The notes beneath the pieces were generated by a model, which saw only the letters and a program-made list of their open reading frames with translations, searched no databases and was not told the DNA's origin. This document shows, piece after piece, positions 12,701 through 22,499 of a DNA stretch of 64,000 nucleotides (position 1 is the stretch's first letter; every line of letters begins with the position of its first letter). Position numbers and translations under genes: made by a program. The stretch is from Leptodactylus fallax (Eukaryota; Chordata; Amphibia; Anura; Leptodactylidae): assembly GCA_947044405.1 (NCBI GenBank), contig CAMRHE010000461.1, positions 744,001-808,000 of the forward strand, written 5' to 3'.

Positions 12701-12800
12701 TGCTATCTGGAGGAATTAGTACATGGAAAAATGGCACTAGAGCCATTCCTGAAAATATGGACAATCAAAATTAAAGTTGCTGTCCATTAAAGATGCACAA
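9770..12800 (+). mobile_element. Decayed L1-like LINE, ORF2 region
   Basis: Plus-strand pieces follow the order of an L1 ORF2. Endonuclease C-terminal fragments occur near 10000-10200. A RGDFIALGAHIKKQRTDKLN-like linker lies at 10350-10420. RT motif pieces follow: HTGFVSGRQD near 10850, a decayed AKKAFD near 10950, RNDTRQGCPLSPSLFI at 11097-11150, then a damaged VADDLLV at 11225-11250. The thumb/C-terminal region (YLVQALPIWIPKSFSKAIRILFSTFIWH) is at 11610-11690. The cysteine-containing C-terminus is around 12440-12500. Stops and frameshifts are everywhere. Neither a 5' end nor a target-site duplication was found, and the 3' limit is uncertain. It encoded the nicking endonuclease and reverse transcriptase of an L1 and is now defunct. 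Confidence 0.75.
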
Positions 12801-12821
12801 CCCTCAAAATATATCAAAATG

Positions 12822-12836
12822 CCCCCCCCCCCCCCC
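12822..12836. repeat. C15 homopolymer
   Basis: Fifteen consecutive C residues in AT-rich DNA near the 3' limit of the L1 remnant. Confidence 0.95.
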
Positions 12837-12839
12837 GTG

Positions 12840-14414
12840 GCTTTTCCTTTCCATAACGACCTCTTGTATAATGGACATAGTTTCAGAAATTACTGGTATA
12901 GCAATGCTATATCCAGGTTAATGCCAAATTAAGATGGATTTGGAAATACTTTACTTAATTTGGACTCACTTTATTAGCAATTTCTATGAATGTGTAAATA
13001 TCACAGTTACCATTAACCAGTATGTATTGTTGTTGCTATACATTATAATTTAATTTAATATAATTTTTTTTTTCTCTTCCGCCAGCTCCTCGGGACAAAT
13101 ATATACATTCTTTATAGGACCCAGTATTATTGAATGGATTGTTATATGGTGTAGAATGTGCAAGACACGGAAACACTTATGTACATTTATTAAATTAATT
13201 AAAATAAATCAATGGTAAATCTATAATAACTGACATCTAGCTAGCTACTTTATAATAATCATATTTAATTTTTATTTTTATTTTTTTATTTTTTTTATAT
13301 ATGTAGGTTTACCGTAGCTAGAATCAGTTATTATAGTTTAGTCTATATTGAGGTATTAGGAATATTCTCTGCATTTAGTATTAAGAATGGTTTTTATTCT
13401 AATCTTGATAAATTGAAAATTTAGGCATAATGTATAATCTACTATACTAGAGTAAGCAGAGAAATCATGTCATTAAATAAGAACCCTTTATCTATTGTAT
13501 TACATTATGTAGTCTTTAACACTTGATATCTTGCTTGTGTTGCTTAGCATCACCTAAACATTGAGGGTATATCACCCTCTAATATCTCGTGAGATCATAT
13601 ATGTTGCTTACGAGCAATGGACTTTATTTGCAAGATCTCACAAGATCTCGCAAGATCATACAGTATATTCTCGCACGTGTGCTATAGGCTTTAACTGCGC
13701 TTGTGCATACCAAGCTGGTAGATGCCGCAACACCATGCTCTACTATTTACAAGACATATTTTTGTATCTTCACATTATAGTACTAGTATTGTAGTGACAT
13801 TATAGAGGTCTCTTTTGACATCCCCCTTAGTATCTTGTACATTCTTACACTGCAGTCCTATAGATCTGATACTTTTTTTCATATATATTTTTGGTGTATA
13901 TTTATGCTGCCTATTCATAGAAGGCTTTCATGTTTTTAAATTTTTTTTAATTTGTGTGCCCAAATAAAGATTCATTGTAATTTTGATATATTCTGAGGGT
14001 TGAGTGTCTTTAATGGCCAGCAACTTTTCTTTTGAGTGTCCAATTTGATGCATGGAGAGACCTGGATACGCCCCCTTTTTTGACTCAGTAGTGCATACTA
14101 TAAATTTTAATTTACTCCTGAAAATATGATCACCTTGGAAAACACACTGGGCCTCTCTTACTAGCAACTCCTCATAGCGTCAATATACTGTAGGTATGCC
14201 ATTTGAGTAGACCTAATACAACCTAAGGGAATGTCATAGGGCTACAAGAATTTACATCCACCCTGATAAGCAGGGGATGGTCACCTTAATAGACTCTGAT
14301 GACTGTTAATCCAATTTTTGCACCCTTCACCTTTCATTTTCTCTCCACCCTTTTCCCCTTCCCCCTCTCCACTACATCAGGGTCTCCATTGACCGTTTCA
14401 CTTCCTACCAATGC
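12840..14414. other. AT-rich DNA without recognisable gene
   Basis: AT-rich sequence with T runs and a cluster of repeated ATCTCGCAAGATC-like words at 13585-13660. Open frames at 13561-13794 (+) and 13928-14167 (-) show no recognisable domain. Confidence 0.45.
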
Positions 14415-14429
14415 TATGTTACTGCATTT
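14415..14429. repeat. Left copy of 15-bp target-site duplication
   Basis: TATGTTACTGCATTT here is repeated exactly at 17500-17514. The two copies bracket the minus-strand L1. This copy sits at the poly(A) side, where the T run continues into the element. Confidence 0.9.
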
Positions 14430-14692
14430 TTTTTTTTTTAATACAAATTTTATTGATTTTCAAATAAAGGTACAAACAAAGCAACTGTACATGTAAGGAA
14501 GGAGAATCAAACAACAGAGTAAACCAGTAATGCAATAGTCAGCATGGATCCAGTTTGAGCAAGAACAAAACGTACTTGCACAACAGACAAGAGGGATAGT
14601 CAGTGGTCTGAGCCATCGCCTACCAATGCATGTAAGCTGCAAATCAGAGAGGGGGTAATAAAGGGGGTGGGTGGGCAGAGAGGATAGAGGGG

Positions 14693-14712
14693 GAGAGAGA
14701 GAGAGAGAGAGG
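14693..14712. repeat. (GA)n microsatellite
   Basis: About ten GA units within a purine-rich stretch of the L1 3' UTR. Confidence 0.85.
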
Positions 14713-16224
14713 AGAGCAGGGGAAGGAGGGAGATAGAGTGTTAGTGGTTAGTAAGGGGAGGTGGCTAGGGGGAGGTGGGATAAAAAGAGGAGAGGTATGA
14801 GAGGGCTCAATTAGGCCACATCCCAGTTAGAGTCTTCTCCAGGGGGTCCAGATCTTCAAGAATTTCGGGAGAGTTCTATTCTTCCAGCTGGAGAGTTACT
14901 CAAAATGAGCTATCTGATTCGACCTTATTGATCCAGGCTTGCCTAGTCAGTGGTTGAATTTGAAGCCAGTTAAGCATGATAATGAGGATAGATAATAGGT
15001 CCGTCTTGGACGGGTGGCAAGAAATGGATGGTAGTGCCAGAATAATCATGGATGGTAAGAGCTCAAAGTCGGGGTTGGAGAGTCGTTGAAGGACTGTCTG
15101 GATCTCTTGCCAGAAGGGTCTAATGAGAGGACAGAACCACCAGATGTGTGAGTGTGTACCACAGTGGGCCTGACAGCTCCATCAAAGGTCTGATGTGGAA
15201 AGTCCCATGTGAAACAGTCAGCTAGGTGATCTGTACCATCTTGTTAACAGCTTGTAGTGGGCTTCTTGGAGATGCACACAGGGAGAAAAACCATGGGACA
15301 TCTTTAGAACTTCATTGGTCTGTTCAACTGAGAGAGTAGTGTTCAGTTTCAGTTCCCAGGATGATAAAAAGGCAGGTTTGGAGACTGCTTTGGAATGAAC
15401 AAAATTAGAGAGTATGTATGAGGTCTTATACAGCATTTTGTTACGGGACAGGATGGCAAGTTCAAATGGTGTGAACGTTGCTCAGAGTCTAATCTTCTTC
15501 ACTAAATTGGTTAGATAGTTGGAGATGTGCGCTCTGTGTAGGAAAGTGAGAGGTATTCCAGGAAGCAGTGTCTCCAGTCTAGCCAAGTCTATGTCCAGAT
15601 GCTCATCTAGGAGCTCAAGGAGGCGATGTGGCAGGAGATGGAACCAGAGATCGGCATAGGGCATATATGTGTTCCCCAGTAGTTCTGGAACAAGGCCTGA
15701 GGGTAGGAGAAGATAAGGCGTAGGAACTAGGGTGTCCCTGAGTAGAGACCAGGTTTCACATGCACCTCTGAGTAGCTGGTCTATAGTGGGAGGTCTTGAT
15801 TTAGGTGGTTTGTAAAGCCAGAGGTTGCTCAAGAGTTCTTTGGTCAAAGCAAACATGAGATCATCTGCAGTCAGTGTAGACAATGAAATCCACTGTTTCA
15901 ACTGGACCTCCTTATAGTAATCAGATACTTCTGGTAACCCTATGCCGCCTGCAGATTTTTTTCTTCATGAGTAGGGCTAAGGGGAGGCGAGTCCTTTTAG
16001 ACTTCCATAAGAAGGATGAGAACATACTTCTGATTGATTTGAAAAACAGCTGAGGAAGGCAGATAGGGACCATGTGCAGTCGGTAGAGAACTTTAGGAAG
16101 AATCTAGGTTTGGAGTAAGTTTCTTCTGCCAAACCAAGAGAAGTAAAAGTGCTAGTACAAGTGCAGCAGAGAGCGGAATTCATCAAGAAGTGAGTGGAAG
16201 TTTGCCGAGTACAAATCTACAGGG

Positions 16225-16888
16225 TGTAAGGGAATCGCTAGAGGAGCGATTCCCCAGTAGCTGCTGGAGACCTTAGGGGGGAGGGGCACAACAAGACAGT
16301 GGACCCTAAGCTGAAACTCCCCCACTGTCCCTGGCTAACTTGCCCGATCTGTCCTAGGCAACAGCCAGCAACCAGTTGACAGTCCCTGCTTACAATAAAT
16401 GATACACAGAACGCAGACAGGACAAACACAACAAAGGGAGGTCAGCTAGTCAAGGGTCAGTAACAATTGAGCAATGCAGTACAAAATCACAATCCAAGAG
16501 AAAAGTCAAAGGTAAGCCAGTGGTCAGGAAATCAAAAGAACAGGTAACAAAGAACAAGGAGTATAGCCAGTAAGCGTAATGCAATAGCAGGCACCAATGG
16601 GAAAGTGAGCAAACAATAAATAGGGAGGAAGAACACGCCCCAGACTTGATAGGAGGATAGGCTGTCAATCACACAGGTAAGACTAAAATTAACTCTTAGT
16701 GGAGCATGGGGAAAGCAAGGTGAAGAGAATGGTGTGGTGGAAAATCAATTAAGGAGGTGAGGGAATAGGACAGTGTTCAGACAATACAAGAAAACCCCAA
16801 AGGAAGGAATCACAACCGGACACGCCTTCTGCGCCGCAGAGTGTGCCCGGAGGATGGTGCCGAAGCCCGGACAAGCAAGGATGTTACA
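16225..16888. mobile_element. Solo LTR-like insertion inside L1
   Basis: A 664-bp segment begins TGTAA and ends TTACA and is flanked on both sides by the 5-bp duplication CAGGG (16220-16224 and 16889-16893). TG...CA ends with a 5-bp duplication are the signature of an LTR inserted by a retroviral-type integrase and reduced to one LTR. Removing it rejoins the minus-strand L1 reading frame, so the limits are firm. Orientation is unresolved; the minus strand gives a CTATTTAT promoter-like box. A DNA transposon with 5-bp terminal repeats is the less likely alternative. Confidence 0.75.
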
Positions 16889-17499
16889 CAGGGTCTGCCG
16901 TCAGACTGATTCCCAGGTATTTGAGGGATGATTGTGTCCAGCAGAAGGGAGTGAGCTTGGATATCGAGGTAGCCTCGGTGGTCGAGAGTGAGACGTTGAG
17001 AACATCTGACTTGGATAAATTAACTTTATACCCTGAGATGGAACCATACAGTGAGAGAAGATCAACAATGGCTGGGAGGCCTTCAGCTGGGCTAGAGACC
17101 ATAAATAGTATGTCATCCACAAAGGCTGCAGTATGTAGGGTATGAGATCCGACTGTCAATCCGCAGATGTCAGGGTGCTGTCGGACCGCTTCCAAGAGTG
17201 CTTCAAGAACCAGTATAAAGAGAGATGGAGAGATTTGACAGCCCTGGTGAGTACCATTCTTGATGTGAAAACTAGGCTATAATGTGGAGTTAATCTTTAG
17301 ACATGCGTGGAGGGAAGCATACAGAGTAAAAATGGCATCAATAAATAACAGAGGGAGACCAAACTTGTTTTGCGTAGTTCTCATGTACCGCCAATCAACT
17401 CTGTCAAACGCTTTTTCAGCGTCAACACCCAAAAGCACCAGATCTGAATTGGTCTTCCTGGCATAAGCAATAGCGTGAAGTAGTAGAATGGAATTATCT

Positions 17500-17514
17500 T
17501 ATGTTACTGCATTT
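17500..17514. repeat. Right copy of 15-bp target-site duplication
   Basis: Exact repeat of 14415-14429, at the 5'-truncated end of the minus-strand L1. Confidence 0.9.
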
Positions 17515-19665
17515 CTTGTGTTTTGATTAAGGAATATATTATGAGCCTAAAAGAGCTGTAACCCAATGTATGGTTTGTTTTGTTCCACTACAAACTGCTG
17601 AATCCTTGTATTTTTTTATGTGTTTCTCAAAAATGTAACTAAAAAAAGATTTATAACAAGAAATAGTGAAACCATATTGAAGAAAGGACAATTTTATTAG
17701 TAGAATGTCAAGAGCTGAGGGTCTCTGGATTTCTAATCTAAAGACCATAATTTCTGCATGACTTCATAGGGACTTTGAACAATTTGTATTTTAAACATGT
17801 TTGTGTGGAACTTCACAGCCCACAACTGGAACCAACAGTAATTAGAAAGGACAATGACAGACACCATATAAAATAAAGTAGAGGAAAGAATACTTTATCT
17901 TTGATGAAGGAAGACATTTCCTCTGAGACTTGTTGGGAAGTTTGTGTTCATACCATCTATCTGTAGAAAGTGGTGGCGTCATTGACTACCAGTTTTTTTC
18001 ACTGTGGATTGAAGCAGGCTTCCAGGTGGGGCTGCTTTTAACTTACATAGTGACTAATATTGCACAGCCATTGATGTATCTTTATATTACATAGAATCAT
18101 GAAGAAATAGAGAGTGGATACATAGGAACACAAGAAAGCTGTTTGAACAAATTTCACACCAGCTTTACAGGTTGGACAGATGATTTAGTTCTCCTAACAA
18201 TCACACAACCATTTGTGCTTATTCTACTGTATATAGGTATCGGTGATGCTTCTTGGTATTCAATGCCAGTTGAACTTAATGCAGTTTGGATCTATCACAT
18301 TTTGGCCATATTTAAAATCATATACTGCAAGTTTTAGGAACATCAGGGGTCTATATTTGTATTAGGCAAATTAGCGGCTATCACTCTCTCCACTCATCGC
18401 ACCTACTAGTCATGCTTTTATTGGTGAAAATTTAGCTGGAACAGCATTTTAAGTTTACAGTTTAGGTTAAATTAAGTCTCATATAGTGTAATGTTTTAGC
18501 ATGCTAGTTGAAGTTGAATATTTGATCATTCAGGATTATGCTTTTATGAGGTACAACAGCATTACATCCAAATTAGTTAGCAAAACACTTTCTGCTTCAA
18601 GAATTCTCAGTGATTCATCAGCATATGACTACTTGCCTTGACTTTCAATTGTGCTAAGTCCTGTGTAATCGCTGTCTTTATAGCAAATCCTTCTTAAAAC
18701 CTGAAAAGCTGAATTCTCTTGAGCTTTCTTCCATTTTTCACTGAACTAAACAGAAAACCCATAGTAAAGGAATGCATGGTTACACAGTATGGATTCTATT
18801 GCTTTTATGAGTAATTTTTTACACATTTGGTAACTAGTATACTTAGGTTATATTTATGTTTGAAATCATTTATTTATTTTCTCCAGTACACTTATGATTC
18901 AATAAAAATTATGCAAAATGATTAAAAGTATCCTACAGTTTTTGTATACATGTCCCATGCAAACAGAGTTTGTATGCAAGCTGAAGCTGCTCTTGTGACA
19001 TAAAATCTTCCTTCACCTATACTGTAAATTATGTTTTTGGTATTAATTTTGGAATTAATAAGTTAGTTTTCTATTTTTTACAGTCTTTGTATATTCAGTA
19101 TGTATACAGAGGTCAGACATACTCATTATATCCCAATTATATTCCTGTCTGTGTATTGAATTAAAATCTTCAGTAACGTCACACCTAGGACTACCATTCT
19201 GGTGGCAAATTAAAGCTGAGATTCTTGGCTTTCAGTTTTGGGTGGTAAATACCCCGAGATATCACTGACTGAAGCGATGCCTCCAGCCTACTCTGTTCAT
19301 AATCATCATCATTTTAGATAGACTCAGTCTGATTCAGTCTCTAATGTAGATAGTGAAGATGTCTATTCTGTCTGCAGTCCTGCTCTCTTCCATGGATAGA
19401 CAGGCAGCAAACCATCAGTAGTGACACTGCAGAACCTTGTGTAATTATTGAGTTGGACTATACTTGTTGTGTGATGTCAGTCTAGGATCCATGTATGCTG
19501 TTGAGAAACATATTGTCCACCAATACGCCATCCAGTTGCACACAGAATAATCTGTACACTTACTGCATAGAAACAGTGCATGGATTTCTGTTAGCAACAA
19601 GGATAGCCACAAATAGAGAAATAATAAAATGGGCCAGAGAGATAATTTTCGGGTGCAATTTTTTA
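17515..19665. other. DNA without recognisable gene or element
   Basis: Moderately AT-rich sequence. The short frames at 17539-17748 and 18143-18337 have no recognisable domain. No terminal repeats or tandem arrays are visible. Confidence 0.45.
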
Positions 19666-19873
19666 CTATAGGTCAGTGATGGCGAACCTTTTAGAGACCG
19701 AGTGCCCAAACTGAAACCCAAAACACACTAAATTATCGCAAAATGCCAACACGGCAATTTAACCTTAAATTAACCAGGATCTGTTTTATAGTGACCGTGC
19801 AATGTTATTACAGCCTGTAATAATATCACATGTCTGCTATAAAACAGATACTGTGTGATATAAATAGTGAGGG

Positions 19874-20065
19874 GCTCCACAGTGGCCCCCAGACAGTATT
19901 ATATGCTCCAGAGTGGCCCCCATACAGTATTATATGCTCCACAGTGGGCCCCCACACAGTAGTATATGCTCTACAGTAGGCCCTCCACACAGTATTATAT
20001 GCTCCACTTTGGTATCCCCCCACAGTATTATATGCTCCACAGTGGGCCCCCACACAGTAGTTAAT
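19874..20065. repeat. 31-bp minisatellite, about 6 copies
   Basis: Units of the form CCACAGTGGCCCCCACACAG followed by TATTATATGCT, with substitutions and small indels. The same unit in reverse complement forms the array at 50430-50680. Confidence 0.85.
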
Positions 20066-20865
20066 GCTACTTACCCAGTAATGGCTGCAGTCCCACAAAG
20101 ATCATCCTCCTTCTTCTTCTAATCACAGATGCTGATGACTTGCGTTGGGGCACAGGTTACACTCTGCAGTCAGTGTAAGCAGTGGTCCACATTTGCAGAT
20201 ATAGCCAGAGCTGTTTTAACACATTGGTGGGCCCAGTGCAGAGTTTTCATAAGCCCCCCCATCACCACCTGCTATTATACCCATCTGAAAGCTGCCAAAA
20301 ACTGGAATTTTATATGGTGACATTCATTGGGTGACAATGTGTTATCTGACTGATGGAACTTTTTCGCCTGTCAGAAATGTTTTATACGTTCATCTCTAGT
20401 AATAATCGCTATTATTTTAGTGTGTAATGGATATCGCTAGAGAGGTGGTCGGAGTATTTTACTCTATAAAGGTATGGACAGGACAGGGACAAATGTAAAC
20501 TTTATTGATGACTTTGTGTATGTGTTGTGTAAGTGTTTGGTGAAACTCTTTTAGCGCTGCATCCTAAATGATGGTAAACGTCTGGGTCACAGCGCCAATA
20601 ACTTCCTGGTTATGTTATGTTCAGAGGGGTATTACATAAAATACCCTTGTGATTAGGCTATGCACGCCGCAGCAAATTTAGTTCCATCCACTTCTACGTT
20701 GACTCCGCCCATTCTCATCCATTTTATAATGTTCCCCTCCAATTGCCCCACAGTATGAAGTTTCCTCTCCTGGTGCCCCAGTTTGAACTGGGGGAAACTA
20801 GAGGGGGACATTAAACTGGGGTAGCTGGAGGGGGACATTAATGCCCCCTTACAACTTGCCCCCAG

Positions 20866-21210
20866 TTTAATGTCCCTCTCCAGCTGCCCCCAGTTTAATG
20901 TCACCCTCCATCTCCCCCCAGTTTGATGCCCCCCTCCATCTGCACCCAGTTTGATGCCCCTCTCCATCTGCCCCCAGTTTGATGTCCCACTTCATCTGCA
21001 CCCAGTTTGATTCCCCTCTCCATCTGCCCCCAGTTTGATGTCCCCTTTCATCTGCACCCAGTTTGATGCCCCTCTCCATCTGCCCCCAGTTTGATGTCCC
21101 CCTTCATCTGCCCCCAGTTTGATGTGCCCCCTTTATCTGCCATCAGGTTGCTGTCCTCCCTTCATCTACTCTCAGTTTGATGTCCCTCCTTCATCTGCCA
21201 CCAGTTTAAC
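20866..21210. repeat. 28-bp minisatellite, about 12 copies
   Basis: Units contain CCCCCAGTTTGATGTCCCC and then YTTCATCTG. The copies degrade towards both ends. It lies wholly inside the hAT element. Confidence 0.85.
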
Positions 21211-21572
21211 ATAATAAAACACTGATACTCACCCCTCCTCGCTCCGCTCCCGCTCTGTGAGGTCTCTTCTTCCGGACTGTTCAGGGAGCTGAAAGTGCAG
21301 CTCCAGGGATCGGAGCACACAAGGATGTGCTTTACACAATAGTGAAGCAGGGGCTGTCCGCGGACAGCTCCTGCTTCATCACTGTATTTAACTCATCTGC
21401 GTCCGGAGCGGCCCTGCATGTAGCTGAAAGAAGCAATCACTCACTAACGGGGAATCCTGTACCGGATTCCCCGTTAGTGAGCGATCATGGCGACAGCGTG
21501 TGTGCCAACTGAGAGGGCTCTGCGTGCCCTATCTGGCATGCGTGCAATAGGTTCGCCAACACGGCTATAGGT

Positions 21573-21763
21573 TAATAGGGTAATGAAGTGATTTGCAAAA
21601 GTGACTAATTCCACAAATGCTACAAAAACTAAACATAGTTTGAAAGTTTAGTTACACTTTATAGTGTAAGTAAACCGTTATTTATTTTTTCATAAGCCAG
21701 TAGTGCATGTGAAGGGAACAAACTTTGTAATATACTTCACTAAAGAAAAGTGCCTGTGTCTTT
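21573..21763. other. Possible interspersed repeat, left part
   Basis: Contains AGTTTAGTTACACTTTATAG and a pattern also seen around 28700 (CGTTTAGTTACGCTTTA), suggesting a dispersed repeat into which the next foldback element inserted. The family is not identified. Confidence 0.3.
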
Positions 21764-22187
21764 GAGGGTGGGTTCACAGTTGCACCCAGAGTCTGTCCGC
21801 CGCGACTCCGACATAAATGTCAGAAAAAAGGATAGGGAAAGGATTGGGAAAGGTTTGAGACGCATTGCTTAAAAACCCATTCACTTCAATGGATTTTTAA
21901 AGCAATCTGCATGTGTCCGATTGTACCCTCTGCATCGCAAAGCTGTTTTTTTTCGTCGGAAACAAAGTTGGACATGCAGGACTTTGTGTCTGACGAAAAA
22001 AAACGGCTTTGCGGCACAGAAGGTGCAATCAGACACCCGCGCATTGCTTTAAAAACCCATAGAAGTGAATGGGTTTTTAAACAATGCATCTCAAACCTTT
22101 CCCAATCCTTTCCCTATCCTTTTTTCCGACATTTAGGTCGGATTCACGGCGGACGGGATCCGGGTTCAAGTGTGAACCCACCCTAAG
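21764..22187. mobile_element. Foldback MITE (long terminal inverted repeats)
   Basis: Two arms of about 207 bp are inverse copies at roughly 85% identity and occupy almost the whole element. The outer ends are AGGGTGGGTTCACA and TGTGAACCCACCCT. The flanking TGA on the left and TAA on the right could be a 3-bp TNA duplication, as in PIF/Harbinger elements, but this is weak. There is no coding capacity. Confidence 0.8.
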
Positions 22188-22495
22188 TGTTTCTCCTGTC
22201 TTTACTATTTATCTGTCCATATGTGCACAATCAGTCTCAGTTTACAATGGGCTCAATGGAGAGGAGAGGGGGGAAGAGGAGAAGGGAAAAACAAAGCTAT
22301 AAGGTCATCTAAAATGTTAAATTTCATTTTTGTCAGGAGACAGCTGAATACTAATACCCGAAAACCCAGCTGTGTTGTGAAAAATAACTGTGTCTATCGA
22401 TGTCTATATGAGCTCTCCCACTAACCTCTCCATAGAGTTCTGTAGTACAGATTTGATCATTGACCAAAAGAGGCAAATAAGTGAAATAACAGACA
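22188..22495. other. Repeat-like DNA, no gene
   Basis: Probably continues the interspersed repeat interrupted by the foldback element. It has a purine-rich patch at 22258-22290. No coding signal. Confidence 0.3.
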
Positions 22496-22499
22496 CTTT

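Larger units (their letters stand above)
14430..17499 (-). mobile_element. 5'-truncated L1-like LINE with intact ends and nested LTR
   Basis: On the minus strand the element opens at 17499 inside ORF2. A VDAEKAFDRVDW block (RT, first catalytic Asp) comes first, then NGTHQGCQISPSLFIL, then AAFVDDILFMVSS (the YxDD box, here FVDD). SKSDVLNVS and YLGISLTADP follow. The frame is then interrupted by a 664-bp LTR at 16225-16888 and resumes with a DLYSANFHSLLDEF-like thumb. The ORF2 C-terminus is at 15482-15901. The 3' UTR ends in AATAAAAT and a poly(A) tail (T run at 14427-14440 on the plus strand). The 15-bp duplication on both sides shows a target-primed insertion and proves that the 5' truncation occurred at integration. 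Several stops are present, so it is dead. Confidence 0.9.
19674..21564. mobile_element. Non-autonomous hAT element with 8-bp target duplication
   Basis: The left end reads CAGTGATGGCGAACC and the right end is its near inverse, GGTTCGCCAACACGG. The element is flanked by the exact 8-bp duplication CTATAGGT at 19666-19673 and 21565-21572. CAGTG-type ends with an 8-bp duplication define hAT elements. The 1.9-kb interior has no transposase; it holds two separate minisatellites (19874-20065 and 20866-21210) and other non-coding sequence. Frames inside the arrays are by-products of the repeats. It must have been moved by a hAT transposase in trans. The decayed hAT gene at 4640 has no visible ends to compare. 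Confidence 0.9.

Noticed and set aside
19826..21079. Repeat-rich frames inside the hAT element
   Set aside because: By-products of the 31-bp and 28-bp tandem arrays; they lack a start context and any domain.
22010..22186. Plus-strand frame across the foldback element
   Set aside because: The frame exists on both arms because they are inverted copies; non-coding.
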